In this document: one piece after another, positions 25,933-35,458 of the stretch
Layout: every line of letters starts with the position of its first letter
Numbering within the stretch: the first letter of the stretch is position 1
Assembly: GCF_007671675.1 (NCBI RefSeq)
Contig: NZ_VCGW01000001.1
Location: 124,001-188,000 of the forward strand
DNA from: Marinobacter maritimus
GTDB taxonomy: Bacteria; Pseudomonadota; Gammaproteobacteria; Pseudomonadales; Oleiphilaceae
Length of the DNA stretch: 64,000 nt
Direction of reading: 5' to 3'
The notes under the pieces: generated by a model
The model's database searches: none
What the model was told of the DNA's origin: nothing
The model's input: only the letters and a program-made list of their open reading frames with translations
Translations under genes and position numbers: made by a program

Positions 25933-27573
25933 ATGGGGTTGCTTGACCGTGCAACGATATTTTTTGGGAGCGCAATCGCATTTGTTTTTGCGGTTGCAGG
26001 CTTTCTGATGGCACCTTCTCTGGGTCTGGATGCGGCATCACTGCTCATCGGGCTGATCATAGGCCTTATTGTTGCGGCCTTATTTTTGGTCATGAGGGTT
26101 CTTGAGCCGGTAGACCGCGGGCTGGCCGCGCTGACGGATGGAACACTGGAAGAAAATCACCCTCTTCATTCCCGGTGTCAGCAGTTACTTGCAGATGCTC
26201 AATCCGGCCAGGAGTTGGTCAAATCGCTATCTGGCAGTGCGGATAAAAGTGCCATTTCTGCCGCTCAGGTTTCCTATGCGGCGGATCAGCTCAAGTTGCG
26301 CCTTGATCTCCAGGTCCAGGAAACCGCGCAGATGGCAGACTATGCCGGGCAGATTACTGAAACCGTTCGAGAATCTTCACAGCAGGCTACGGATGCAGCC
26401 ACCATGGCCCTGCAGAATAGCCAGGCCAGCACGGAAGGGCGGCACGCACTCACCTCAGCAATCGACAGCATTCGGGTGGTGCATCAGCAGTCCGGTGAAA
26501 ATCTTCGCCTGATCCAGGAGCTTAATGAAAAATCCAACAAGATTCAGGGTGTAACCGCCACCATTCAGGGTATTGCAGAGCAGACGAACCTGCTGGCCCT
26601 TAATGCGGCCATTGAGGCCGCCCGTGCCGGAGATCAGGGGCGCGGTTTTGCGGTTGTTGCAGATGAAGTCCGGCAGCTGGCCGGCCGCACCGCCCAGGCC
26701 ACTGGCGAGGTGGCTGAAACGCTGCAGGAGATCCGGTCAGATACTGCGCTGATAGTCACCCGAATTGAAGATCTTGCCCGCAGCGTCGAGGACGGGCTTA
26801 CATCGGTGGAGACCGTCGGTGAACGGCTCGACCAGATACGCGATCAGTCAGACCGGGTTCAGCAACAGGTAGCACGCATTGCCGAGATAGATCAGGCCAA
26901 CGAGGTTAGCCTGGCCCATGTGTTCACAGCCATCGAAACCGTCAGGGATCAGATCACAGAGAGTGATAACAGTGTTACCTCGCTGGCAGAGCAAGCGGGT
27001 ACCCTGATGGAGCTCGCGGAAGTTGCCAACGCGGCGTTTGCACTGAACAGTGGCTCCAGTTACCACAGGTTCTTCTACGATCAGGCGCGAAATGGCGCCA
27101 CTCAGATCGGTCAGTTGTTTGAACAGGCGATTCGCGATGGCAAGCTGACTGAAAGCAAGCTGTTTGACAAAGCCAGAACGCCGATTCAGGGCACTCACCC
27201 CCCCAAGTATACGAGCAGCTTTGACTCTTTTACCGATAAGAATCTACCTGTAGTTCAGGAACAGGTAAAAGACTCGCACTCCGCTCTGGTGTATGCGGCA
27301 GTTCAGTCACCGGATGGTTATATACCCACTCATAATCGCGAATTCGCCCACCCAGAAACCGGTGAGCCAGAAGTTGATCTCATGCGCAGCCGAAGCAAGC
27401 GCCTGTTTAGAGATCGTACGGCCATTCGTTGTGGTAACCATAAAGAGAATATGTTGCTGCAAACATACCGACGCGACACAGGCGAAGTGATGCACGATCT
27501 GTCTGTTCCGGTGTATGTGAATGGCCGTCACTGGGGCGGGTTCCGGCTTGGGTATCGTCCGGATAAACACTGA
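25933..27573 (+). CDS. Methyl-accepting chemotaxis protein with C-terminal sensor domain
   Basis: The 546-residue protein has two closely spaced membrane helices (about 8-28 and 33-55) and almost no periplasmic part. A coiled-coil and signalling domain follows, with the conserved hairpin [18 protein letters not shown] at about 216-233. From about residue 370 the C-terminus is a Cache/PAS-like domain, including [25 protein letters not shown] and [20 protein letters not shown]. The sensing part is thus cytoplasmic and C-terminal, suggesting detection of an internal signal such as redox or metabolic state. It transmits to CheA/CheW, which are encoded elsewhere. Confidence 0.9.
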   Translation: MGLLDRATIFFGSAIAFVFAVAGFLMAPSLGLDAASLLIGLIIGLIVAALFLVMRVLEPVDRGLAALTDGTLEENHPLHSRCQQLLADAQSGQELVKSLSGSADKSAISAAQVSYAADQLKLRLDLQVQETAQMADYAGQITETVRESSQQATDAATMALQNSQASTEGRHALTSAIDSIRVVHQQSGENLRLIQELNEKSNKIQGVTATIQGIAEQTNLLALNAAIEAARAGDQGRGFAVVADEVRQLAGRTAQATGEVAETLQEIRSDTALIVTRIEDLARSVEDGLTSVETVGERLDQIRDQSDRVQQQVARIAEIDQANEVSLAHVFTAIETVRDQITESDNSVTSLAEQAGTLMELAEVANAAFALNSGSSYHRFFYDQARNGATQIGQLFEQAIRDGKLTESKLFDKARTPIQGTHPPKYTSSFDSFTDKNLPVVQEQVKDSHSALVYAAVQSPDGYIPTHNREFAHPETGEPEVDLMRSRSKRLFRDRTAIRCGNHKENMLLQTYRRDTGEVMHDLSVPVYVNGRHWGGFRLGYRPDKH

Positions 27574-27644
27574 CTCCCAGGGTTTGATAGCTGCTTCAGA
27601 GGCTGTGTTAAACTGGTCGCTCACACAGAAAAAGGAGACAGGTC

Positions 27645-28016
27645 TTGGCTGACTCGGAATTCATTCCTGCCGACGCAAAAACGAATGAGTTGTCGCGCCG
27701 CTCTGACCCGGTGCGTAACCTGGCAGTAGTGGTCTATATCCTTCAGGGACTGTCTTTTTTTCTGGGAGGCATTACCGGGCTGGTTGGTGTGATCATCAAT
27801 TACGTCAAGCTGGACGACGTTGCCGGCACCTGGATTGAGCCACATTTTCGCTGGCAGATTCGTACCTTCTGGATAGGGTTGTTGTGGACGATTATTGGTG
27901 TTGTGACCAGTTTTATTATTATCGGATGGTTCATTCTTATGGGCATTGCCATATGGGTCATCTACCGCATTGTGAAAGGTGCCCTGGCACTGAATGATGG
28001 CAAGGCACCCGCCTGA
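27645..28016 (+). CDS. DUF4870-family membrane protein
   Basis: The 123-residue protein begins at a TTG preceded by AAGGAG (MADSEFIPADAKTN...) and has three to four membrane helices. The DUF4870-like pattern is visible: LQGLSFFLGGITGLVGVIINYVK, THFRWQIRTFW-type stretch (EPHFRWQIRTFWIGLLW) and YRIVKGALALNDGK at the end. Function is unknown. It follows the chemoreceptor gene by 71 bp. Confidence 0.85.
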   Translation: MADSEFIPADAKTNELSRRSDPVRNLAVVVYILQGLSFFLGGITGLVGVIINYVKLDDVAGTWIEPHFRWQIRTFWIGLLWTIIGVVTSFIIIGWFILMGIAIWVIYRIVKGALALNDGKAPA

Positions 28017-28040
28017 AACGCTTGTTCAGAGGCTGGCGGT

Positions 28041-29414
28041 TTAGCCCTCGGTTACCTCTTTGAGCCGAATGGCACTGAGGGTTCCGGCCAGTCCCATCAA
28101 TCCGAGCACGACAATCACCGCAGAGTTTGAGATCAGTGAGAGCAGCGCGGTCAGACCGCCGGTCGCAAGCAGCAAAAAGCCGATCACGGTGTTACTGACG
28201 GCCGTGTAGTCTGTGCGTTTGTTGCCTCCCGCCATGTCCACCAGATAGGTTTTTCGGCCCAGTCTCACGCCTGCATGGGCAATGTTCAGCACGAAGAATG
28301 CCAGCGGGTAGAACCAGCCGTTGCCGACACCTGTGCCGGCAAACATGGCGGTCAGGCCAACACCCAAACACACTGCACTGGCAATAGCGGCTCCACGGAT
28401 CATCACCCGCCGGCTGGAGGTATCTGCCATCCAGCCCCAGAAACTTGCGGATACGGAGCTGGCCAGGCTGCTTGCCAGAAGAAACACCCCAAGCATAAAA
28501 CCCGTATCCGATTCTTTCTGAGCCAGTACCACAAAATAGGGCGATGCCAGGGCCGAACACAGCAGCAGGGCGCGGGTAATAACAAAGTTGCGAAAAGGCG
28601 CGTCATCGCGCAGAAGCGACAGGCTTTGAAAGGCTTCGGTGAGGGCGTTGCCACCGCCGCCGGTTTCACCATCGTATTCTTCCACGCCAGCAAACAGCAG
28701 CCCGGCAATGACCCAGAGCGCGGCCGCCAGCAGAAGCAACAGGCTGTAAAATGCCAGAGAAGGGTCGTCGCGCTCCCAAAACAGCAGAACCGTCAGGATA
28801 ACCGTTGCGGTGCCGCCTATGGTGGCGGCAAGGCCGGAGAGTCTGCCCCGGCGGGTTTTCGGGATGCACTTCCCCTGAACGTCTTTCATGGCCACGGAGC
28901 AGAACCCCCGCGACAGGGAAAACACAATCAGCGCTGCAATGATGCCGCCACCTGCGCTGTAGCCCTCAAAAAACCAGACGCTAGCAGCCATGGCCGCAAC
29001 ACTGACTGCCTGGCCAAAACTGCCAATTGTCCAGAACCATTTGCGCACAGGTTTGCGGCGAACCCAAGCCGCGATCAGCATCTGGGGCACCATGGAGCCG
29101 GATTCCCGAATGGGAACAAGCCAGGCCACCAAAGCTGGTGCTCCAATGGCACTCATCAGCCACGCGAGCACCGTTTTGGGGCTGATCAGCAGATCGCCCA
29201 GCTTGGTCAGTACGTTGGCTGCCAGAATCAGGAAAAAGTTGCGTGGCACCACTTGGCAGGCTTCCGCAGGAATGTCTCTGCAGACCCGGGCGTCTTCCTC
29301 GTTTGCGATCAGGCTGTAGAGCCGGTCAACAGATCGCTCAAGGGTGTCGGTTGTTGCCTGGGCGCTCTCTTGTGAAGAGGTGTTTTTCTGTAAGGGTGTC
29401 TGTTGCTGGGACAA
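28041..29414 (-). CDS. Major facilitator superfamily transporter
   Basis: The protein has about 457 residues with twelve predicted helices. After a soluble N-terminal segment of about 75 residues, it shows ILAANVLTKLGDLLISPKTVLAW-type transmembrane sequence. SRGFCSVAMKDVQGKCIPKTRRGRLSGLA forms the cytoplasmic loop and ADTSSRRVMIRGA follows helix 8. The substrate is unknown. I chose TTG 29414, which has GGAG nine bases before it; a GTG at 29465 would lengthen it by 17 residues. It lies 80 bp after the DUF1513 gene in the same direction, so it may belong to the iron operon. Confidence 0.78.
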   Translation of the reverse strand: MSQQQTPLQKNTSSQESAQATTDTLERSVDRLYSLIANEEDARVCRDIPAEACQVVPRNFFLILAANVLTKLGDLLISPKTVLAWLMSAIGAPALVAWLVPIRESGSMVPQMLIAAWVRRKPVRKWFWTIGSFGQAVSVAAMAASVWFFEGYSAGGGIIAALIVFSLSRGFCSVAMKDVQGKCIPKTRRGRLSGLAATIGGTATVILTVLLFWERDDPSLAFYSLLLLLAAALWVIAGLLFAGVEEYDGETGGGGNALTEAFQSLSLLRDDAPFRNFVITRALLLCSALASPYFVVLAQKESDTGFMLGVFLLASSLASSVSASFWGWMADTSSRRVMIRGAAIASAVCLGVGLTAMFAGTGVGNGWFYPLAFFVLNIAHAGVRLGRKTYLVDMAGGNKRTDYTAVSNTVIGFLLLATGGLTALLSLISNSAVIVVLGLMGLAGTLSAIRLKEVTEG

Positions 29415-29496
29415 GCCGCCGTTCTCCGGGAAATGGATAGCCAAGGATACCAGCCGGGCCGGCACCCCTGAACCCCGGAATGCAGATCAGCGGTTT

Positions 29497-30597
29497 TTAC
29501 ACCAGATGATGATCCCACCGAACCGACATTCTGGCAATCTCTGCCGCCGGCTTGTTCTTGCCCATTCGAACCAGCTTGCCACGGCCTGAGGAAACCAGAA
29601 AGTCGCCCCCCGCCAGTGCTTCAACGCCGGCACAGTCTGCGATGGCGACCTTCTCAATTACAGCGCTTGTTCGGCTGTTAAAGATCAGTGCTGTACCTCC
29701 AACCGGCGAGGCAATGGCAACCAGATCATTTTCCGGGTGTGCGACTATGCTGGCGATGTAATTACCCAGTTCTTGGTGAACAGATTCACCAAAGCTGATC
29801 TCTTCATAGCGCCCGTTGCGGTACCTGGCGACCAACGGCGGAAGTTCATGGGCCGGGCCCTGGTATTGATAAGCGGCATAGATTGTACCGTCTGGCGCGA
29901 CATCCACGTGTCGGGTGCTGAGTTGGTGGTGGGATGGCTGGAAGCGGGCAAGAACCCCGCCAGAGTGTCTATCCATCAAGACCAGCGCAGGCTCCATGGT
30001 GTCAAGATTGAGCTTGATGCGGTCGTAATCCGGGTGAGTGAGAATGCCTCCCAGCCCCACGATAAGCGTTTGGCCGTCGGGGTGCAGTGTGATCTGGTGC
30101 GGTCCGGTGCCGTCCAACTCAAAGGTATCCACCCGTTGATATTGCATGTGGCTGTCGTACACCGCGATGATGCCTTCTCCGGGTTCATAGCGGTTAACCG
30201 GGGCGTACAGAAATCGGCCGTCTGCTGAAAACACGCCATGGCCCACAAAGTGTTCGCCCTCTGCGGCTTCAATGCGGTGGAACTTTTCGCCCGTTTTGCT
30301 GTTGAGAACGTAGAACGCCCAGCCGGGCCGGCGTTCAAAGAACAATACCTCCGCTGTGCCCGGGCGATTGCAGCCACTGTGGCAGCGGGTTTGTACCGGG
30401 GATTTCCAGAGCATTGTGCCATCCGGCGCTGTGGCTCCTACGGCAAAGCTGCCATCAGGCAGACCGATCGCCCCTGTGTACTGTTGCGGGCCTTCGCTGC
30501 CGGCTTTTCGGGGCAGTATGTTACAACCGGATAGCGTAAGAGCTGCGCTGCCAGCAAAGGCTGTTTTGATAAGGCTTCTGCGTGTCAGTTCAGGCAT
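29497..30597 (-). CDS. DUF1513 protein, Tat-exported beta-propeller
   Basis: The 366-residue protein begins MPELTRRSLIKTAFAGSAA, a twin-arginine signal leading to a possible lipobox LSGC. A WD-like/propeller body follows, with GHGVFSADGRFLYAPVNRYEPGEGIIAVYD, GTGPHQITLHPDGQTLIVGLGG and RHVDVAPDGTIY. DUF1513 proteins are found at the end of conserved imelysin/DUF1111/imelysin clusters linked to iron acquisition. The start ATG follows AGGAAAGG. It begins ten bases after the imelysin stop. Function is not known biochemically. Confidence 0.87.
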   Translation of the reverse strand: MPELTRRSLIKTAFAGSAALTLSGCNILPRKAGSEGPQQYTGAIGLPDGSFAVGATAPDGTMLWKSPVQTRCHSGCNRPGTAEVLFFERRPGWAFYVLNSKTGEKFHRIEAAEGEHFVGHGVFSADGRFLYAPVNRYEPGEGIIAVYDSHMQYQRVDTFELDGTGPHQITLHPDGQTLIVGLGGILTHPDYDRIKLNLDTMEPALVLMDRHSGGVLARFQPSHHQLSTRHVDVAPDGTIYAAYQYQGPAHELPPLVARYRNGRYEEISFGESVHQELGNYIASIVAHPENDLVAIASPVGGTALIFNSRTSAVIEKVAIADCAGVEALAGGDFLVSSGRGKLVRMGKNKPAAEIARMSVRWDHHLV

Positions 30598-30607
30598 GGG
30601 CCTTTCC

Positions 30608-31657
30608 TCAGTCTCCGTCGCTGGAATTAAAACCGCGCACGACGCCGAGCTCAACGGCCGCACGGTCGTTCACCAGCGCGGTTAGCTGAGTCACGTCAAT
30701 GTAAAGGTTTTGCAAGGATCTGAAAGCCTTATCGTCAGCCAGTAGCGGCGCCATCGGGCGGTCAAGCTCCGGGAAGTTGGCGAGGACTTCATTAAACTGC
30801 TGATCGATATTCTCAGCCAGGCTCGCTTGTCCCCGATCCTTGAGAAGCTTTGAGAAAGCCGGCAAAAAGTGCTGGTTGAGGCCCTGAACGCTGGCGTCAG
30901 CAGCAATCAGGCTGGCCTCGCTGCGCCATGCATCGGCGCTGTATACCGAACGCTTGCCGTTGCCGCGCAACCCCATGGGCGTGGCCAGGCGGCGCTCTTC
31001 AAGAATTTCCAGCCCGGCCATGGCAGCACGAATCGTTGTGTCAGTGTACTGGTCACTGCCAATGTAGTTGTTCTGAAAAGCCTTCCAGTCGTGAGCCAGC
31101 GTTTCGCCATTGTCTGCGATATGACGGGTTACGGCTGCCAGTAATTTACAGGTGTGATCTGCTGGCAGAGCTCTTTCGCTGTTGTTGAATGCCTGGTCGT
31201 ACAGTAGGTACTCCGCCATTGGAAAGCCCTGCACTGCGACGCCGGATTCGCTGATTTTTTCAGGTGTAATCGGTGCATCATCTTTGAGCAGGTAGGAGGC
31301 TTTGCGGGCCACCAGGTTTTTCGGATCCGGCCAGAACTGGAATTGCCAGGCGCGATTATCCTGCTCTACGGGCCCGAAATCCACAAAGCGCACTTTCTGC
31401 CACGCAAGGAATGCCTCCAGCCAAGCCTGTTTGGCCTGCTCAAACGCTTCGGGTGAAGGGGCCTGGCAATAAGCCTCTGCCTGCTTCGCCAGGGTTTGGC
31501 TTTGTGTCGCCAAGCTCTGGTAGCCGGTGAGAATATCGCTGTGCCATTGTCTCCGATAGTCAGTGCCCGGGTTATGTGAACTGTTGGTGCTGGCTGCCAT
31601 CAGTGGAGCGGTGGTCAGAGTTGAGGCGAGGCATAGCGTTAGAGTCAGCCGCTTCAT
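30608..31657 (-). CDS. Imelysin-family (M75) periplasmic protein
   Basis: The 349-residue protein has a signal peptide (MKRLTLTLCLASTLTTAPLMA). The imelysin fold follows: the GxHxxE-like site is replaced by GFPMAEYLLYDQ, followed by later helices with RHIADNGETLAHDWKAF. Imelysin-like proteins are periplasmic or surface iron-regulated proteins, once thought to be peptidases. It is the second imelysin of the cluster and lacks a clear lipobox, unlike the first. The start follows AAGGAG. Confidence 0.87.
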   Translation of the reverse strand: MKRLTLTLCLASTLTTAPLMAASTNSSHNPGTDYRRQWHSDILTGYQSLATQSQTLAKQAEAYCQAPSPEAFEQAKQAWLEAFLAWQKVRFVDFGPVEQDNRAWQFQFWPDPKNLVARKASYLLKDDAPITPEKISESGVAVQGFPMAEYLLYDQAFNNSERALPADHTCKLLAAVTRHIADNGETLAHDWKAFQNNYIGSDQYTDTTIRAAMAGLEILEERRLATPMGLRGNGKRSVYSADAWRSEASLIAADASVQGLNQHFLPAFSKLLKDRGQASLAENIDQQFNEVLANFPELDRPMAPLLADDKAFRSLQNLYIDVTQLTALVNDRAAVELGVVRGFNSSDGD

Positions 31658-31668
31658 ATCGGACTCCT

Positions 31669-33084
31669 TTAAAGTGAATTCAGGAAATCGAGCAGAGCCC
31701 GACGATTATCGGCGCTGGACTGACTGAAGCGTGCCACCGCTGGTTCGGCTTCGCCGCCATGCCAGAGTATGGCTTCTTCCAGAGTTCGCGCTCGCCCGTC
31801 ATGCAGGAACCCGGCTTGCGGATTGACGGTTTGGGCCAGGCCAATGCCCCAGAGCGGCTGTGTGCGCCATTCGTTGCCATTCGCCAAAAACTCATCGCGG
31901 CCATCGGCAAGAGCAGGCCCCATGTCGTGCAACAACATGTCGCTATAAGGCCAGACGGTCTGATTGCTCAAGTCCGGGCGCTCTGCGTCTGTTCCTGTGA
32001 CGTGCCGGGGGGTGTGGCACCCGGCGCAACCGGTCTCGTTAAACAGTTGGGCGCCTTTCTGCACAGAAGGATCTTCCATGTTGCGTCGTGCCGGCACAGC
32101 CAAACTCTTGGCGTAGAAGGTGACAAAGTTTGCGATCTTGTCGCTGACTTCCTGCTGGCCACCGTCGGGAAAGCGATCACACGCTTGCTCTGGCATGCAG
32201 TCTGTGGCCGGCTTCAGGCTGGAGGTCAGCCCCATATCACCGGCAAATGCGCCCATGCTTTGTTGGTGTACGTTTGGTTCGGCGGCTTTCCAGCCAAACC
32301 GGCCGGGTGTTGTCTGGTTGGTGGCCAGATCCCATACCTGATTCAGCTTTCCGGAAATGCCATCGCCGTCTGCATCCTGCGGATCAGCCAAAGCCTCAAT
32401 ATCGGCCATTGGAATGGTTTCCAGAAGCCCCATGCCTATCATGGGTGGTGCGACCCGGGGAGAGATCAGAAGATCGCCGGGCAGAGGGCCATAATTGGGA
32501 TTCTCTATCTGATATACGGGCTCTCGCAGCTCCACCTCGGTGCCGTCATCCAGGGTTTTGGTTACTCTATTCCATGTCAGCACCATGTCGGCTTCTGGTT
32601 TGGCTCCGGGCAGGGCAGCGGTTTGCAATTGGCTGCCGTATACAGGCGCCGGCTTGAAGCCATGGGTAAGCAGAATTTCGGCGTCAGCCTCGGGGTCTGC
32701 TGGAACCGCCAGGCGCAGGAACAGCGAGACAGGCGGTTCATCGATTCCGGGAGGGTGCCCGCGACCGTCTTTGATATGGCACCCCTGGCAGGAGTTGGTG
32801 TTGAACAGGGGACCTAAACCGTCCCGAGCTGTGGTGCTGGCCGGTGCCTCTACCCAGGGGTTGCGGAAGAAACTGTTGCCAACGCTGAAGTCCAGGCGCT
32901 TGGTCATTGAGAGGTTGCCCTGGGGCAGGGAGTAGGCATTAGTGTCGAACTGCTCGACCGTGCCGTCTCCTCCGGTATTGGGTGACTCCTGTAACGGGAA
33001 GCCTGCGTGGCGGCCAGCGTGAACTGGCAGGGTGATACAGGCCAGAAACGCCAGCAATGCGATTATTAGTCGTTTTTTGATCAT
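31669..33084 (-). CDS. Di-haem oxidoreductase-like protein (DUF1111)
   Basis: The 471-residue protein has a signal peptide (MIKKRLIIALLAFLACITLPVHA). Two c-type haem sites are visible, NSCQGCH near residue 105 and ETGCAGCHTPRH near 355, the layout of DUF1111/thiol oxidoreductase proteins. The stretch LGPLFNTNSCQGCHIKDGRG is characteristic. A periplasmic electron-transfer role tied to iron uptake is inferred from the conserved neighbourhood. It lies between two imelysin genes. The start at 33084 overlaps the end of no other gene. Confidence 0.89.
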   Translation of the reverse strand: MIKKRLIIALLAFLACITLPVHAGRHAGFPLQESPNTGGDGTVEQFDTNAYSLPQGNLSMTKRLDFSVGNSFFRNPWVEAPASTTARDGLGPLFNTNSCQGCHIKDGRGHPPGIDEPPVSLFLRLAVPADPEADAEILLTHGFKPAPVYGSQLQTAALPGAKPEADMVLTWNRVTKTLDDGTEVELREPVYQIENPNYGPLPGDLLISPRVAPPMIGMGLLETIPMADIEALADPQDADGDGISGKLNQVWDLATNQTTPGRFGWKAAEPNVHQQSMGAFAGDMGLTSSLKPATDCMPEQACDRFPDGGQQEVSDKIANFVTFYAKSLAVPARRNMEDPSVQKGAQLFNETGCAGCHTPRHVTGTDAERPDLSNQTVWPYSDMLLHDMGPALADGRDEFLANGNEWRTQPLWGIGLAQTVNPQAGFLHDGRARTLEEAILWHGGEAEPAVARFSQSSADNRRALLDFLNSL

Positions 33085-33100
33085 TATTTCAAGCTTGGCA

Positions 33101-34399
33101 TCAGAAAGAATGGCCGGCGTCGTCTGGCGACAGGGCTTCAAGGCCCAGTTGGCGAGCCGCCTTTTCAATGGAACCGGTCTGCTCAACCAGTGCCATGATC
33201 GCGCCGTTCACAACGCTTGCACCCTTGGCGTTGCCTGGTGCAATCATCATATCAAACGGCATGGGGTTCTGGCTTGATTCGGCCTTGGCCTTCATCACGC
33301 CCAGAGCCTTCATTGAGGCATCCAGTTGCGCGTTCAGGCGAGCATCCAGCTCGGGGTTGCTCTGTTCTACCAGGTCAGAGAGGGATGGACCTGTTACCAG
33401 GCTACCGTCTACGCGGCGGTAGGTACCGGTGTACACGTTCTGGATGCCTTGACCATTGTAATAGTGAGAGTTGTGGGTGTTATCACTGAAGCAGTCATGC
33501 TCGTCTTCGTAGGAGTTGGCTTCAAGGGCCACCTTCATGCGCTCGCCGGCCAGCTCGCCCAGCGACAGGGAACCCATGCCGAACAGCATTTTCTGCACGC
33601 CTTCGTTGGCGTCGGCATTCATAAGCTGGCTGCGGTAGTTGTCAGAGCCACCCGGTGCCCACTGTGCAACCATCCACTCCAGATCAGAAACCAGAAGATC
33701 GGTTACGGCGTCGAGGTATTCGCCCCGGCGGTTACAGTTGCCGTTGGTGCAATCGGCACCGGTGGCATAATCGCTTACAGGCCGTTCGCCGTTGCCCAGC
33801 TCAAAGCCGTGCAAGTCCTGGCCCCAGAGCAAAAACTCAATGGCGTGGTAGCCGGAAGCAACGTTGGCTTCCGAGCCGCCAATTTCATTCAAACCCGCAA
33901 GGAGCTCAGGCGTGAGGTTTGATACATTGAGAGTTTCGCCACCTACGTTGATGTTTTCGCTTTCAATGATATTCGCGGTTGCGCCCGCGTTGCCCAGTTC
34001 ATACTGATAGTCATCAGCCTGTACATAATCAATCAGTCCCTCGTCCAGAGGCCAGGCGTTCAGCTGTCCCTCCCAATCATCCACAACCGCATTGCCGAAG
34101 CGGAAAACTTCTGTTTGCTGGTAGGGCACGCGGGCCGCAAGCCAGGCTTCCTTGGCCGCTTTCATATTGGCTTCTGTAGGATTGGAAATAAGCCGGTCGG
34201 TAGCCTTGTCCAGTGCTTTGGCAGTGATCAGGGCGTCCTCGTATCCGGCATGCGCTACGTCAGCGTAGTGCTCTACAACCGACGTTTTGGTGGCGGGCTC
34301 TGAGGATGCTGAATCAGACGAGGTGGTGTTGGCGCAGCCAGCACTCGTCAAGACGGCAATAGTGAGCGCGAGAGGGGCCAGTCGAAACATTGTCTTCAT
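33101..34399 (-). CDS. Imelysin-family lipoprotein (IrpA-like)
   Basis: The 432-residue protein has a lipoprotein signal with lipobox SAGC. The imelysin/IrpA body follows: AKEAWLAARVPYQQTEVFRFG, then WPLDEGLIDYV, ASGYHAIEFLLWGQDLHG containing the GYHAIEF form of the GxHxxE site, and LAGERMKVALEANSYEDEHDCFSDNTHN. IrpA-type proteins are iron-regulated and may bind iron at the cell surface. It opens the four-gene cluster and has a Fur-like site just upstream. Confidence 0.9.
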   Translation of the reverse strand: MKTMFRLAPLALTIAVLTSAGCANTTSSDSASSEPATKTSVVEHYADVAHAGYEDALITAKALDKATDRLISNPTEANMKAAKEAWLAARVPYQQTEVFRFGNAVVDDWEGQLNAWPLDEGLIDYVQADDYQYELGNAGATANIIESENINVGGETLNVSNLTPELLAGLNEIGGSEANVASGYHAIEFLLWGQDLHGFELGNGERPVSDYATGADCTNGNCNRRGEYLDAVTDLLVSDLEWMVAQWAPGGSDNYRSQLMNADANEGVQKMLFGMGSLSLGELAGERMKVALEANSYEDEHDCFSDNTHNSHYYNGQGIQNVYTGTYRRVDGSLVTGPSLSDLVEQSNPELDARLNAQLDASMKALGVMKAKAESSQNPMPFDMMIAPGNAKGASVVNGAIMALVEQTGSIEKAARQLGLEALSPDDAGHSF

Positions 34400-34429
34400 T
34401 GAGAACTCCGGGTTTCCAGGAACGAGTAT

Positions 34430-34448
34430 GGTAATAGGATGCATTATC
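34430..34448. promoter_or_regulatory. Candidate Fur box for the imelysin/DUF1111 operon
   Basis: GGTAATAGGATGCATTATC matches the 19-bp Fur consensus at 13 positions, with a perfect CATTATC right half. It is about 30 bp upstream of the IrpA-like start, where a repressor would block the promoter. A known iron-regulated gene order supports it. Confidence 0.5.
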
Positions 34449-34584
34449 GTTCGCAATTATGTTGACTAAAGCGCCACAACGCAAGAGTGCTTTTGCGTTG
34501 AATCAGGGAGCGTTTTTTTGAGGGTCTCTTGCACTGACGACGTGCGCTCGGGCTTAATAGCTCCTGTTTACAGGGAGCCGATTT

Positions 34585-35424
34585 ATGCTGAGTTATCTTC
34601 ACGCCTTCCACGCCGGGAACTTTGCTGATGTCCAGAAGCACGCGGCGCTGACGCTTGCTCTTGTCATGATGCAGTCAAAGTCTTCGGCTATCGCGGGCTT
34701 TGACACCCACGCTGGTAGCGCTATCTACGATCTTGAAAGCGAGCGAGCCCGGAAAACCGCGGAAGCCGATTCTGGCGTGCAAAAACTCTGGGCCAGCCGT
34801 AACGGTTTGATTTCCGAAGACTGGAAGCCGGTTATGAAGGTGCTGTCGCGCTTCAACGCGGGGGGTGGCCGTTTGGCAGTTTATCCCGGATCTCCCGCCT
34901 GGTTTCGCCAGTTTCTTCGCCCGGGTGATTCATTGACAGCGTTTGAATTGCACCCCACTGAAAGTGGTCAGCTTGCCGGTTGGGCCGCTGAGCAGGGGGT
35001 GCGAGTAATGCACGAAGACGGCCTGAAGGGGCTGTTGAGGCGGCTGCCCCCTGCGCAACCCAGGCTGATGGTGTTGATTGACCCCTCCTACGAGGTCAAA
35101 TCCGAGTATTCTGATGTTGCCGAGACTTTGCTCAAAGCCTGGCAGAAGTGTCGCCATGGTGTTTATCTCGTCTGGTATCCGGTGCTTGCCAGCGCTCTAC
35201 ATATCACTCTGAAACAAGCAGTGAAGGGCAGCTCTCTTCGCAAGGTGTGGTGTAGCGAAGTCCATCTGAAAACGCCCCCTGAGCGAGGGATGACCGGTTC
35301 CGGCCTGCTGGTTGTTAATCCGCCCTGGGGGTTTGACGATCGTTTTTCTGCCATGATTGAGGATATTGCTGAAGAGTCTGCGCTGGGCCTTTCTCACGAA
35401 CACAGCTGGTTGGTGCCCGAGTAG
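34585..35424 (+). CDS. rlmJ: 23S rRNA (adenine2030-N6)-methyltransferase RlmJ
   Basis: The 279-residue protein starts MLSYLHAFHAGNFADVQKHA, the RlmJ signature, and has FDTHAGSAIYDL in the SAM-binding region and LIDPSYEVKSEYSDV containing the catalytic (D/N)PPY-like motif. It methylates A2030 of 23S rRNA. Length equals the family. AGGGAG precedes the ATG. It is divergent from the IrpA-like operon. Confidence 0.94.
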   Translation: MLSYLHAFHAGNFADVQKHAALTLALVMMQSKSSAIAGFDTHAGSAIYDLESERARKTAEADSGVQKLWASRNGLISEDWKPVMKVLSRFNAGGGRLAVYPGSPAWFRQFLRPGDSLTAFELHPTESGQLAGWAAEQGVRVMHEDGLKGLLRRLPPAQPRLMVLIDPSYEVKSEYSDVAETLLKAWQKCRHGVYLVWYPVLASALHITLKQAVKGSSLRKVWCSEVHLKTPPERGMTGSGLLVVNPPWGFDDRFSAMIEDIAEESALGLSHEHSWLVPE

Positions 35425-35458
35425 ATCGGGTAGCCACTGGTCATGCAGGAGCTGTTTT

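Noticed and set aside
33187..33922. Plus-strand frames within the IrpA-like gene, and other long opposite-strand frames across the window
   Set aside because: They lie wholly inside well-supported genes, show no domains and have composition of antisense shadows.
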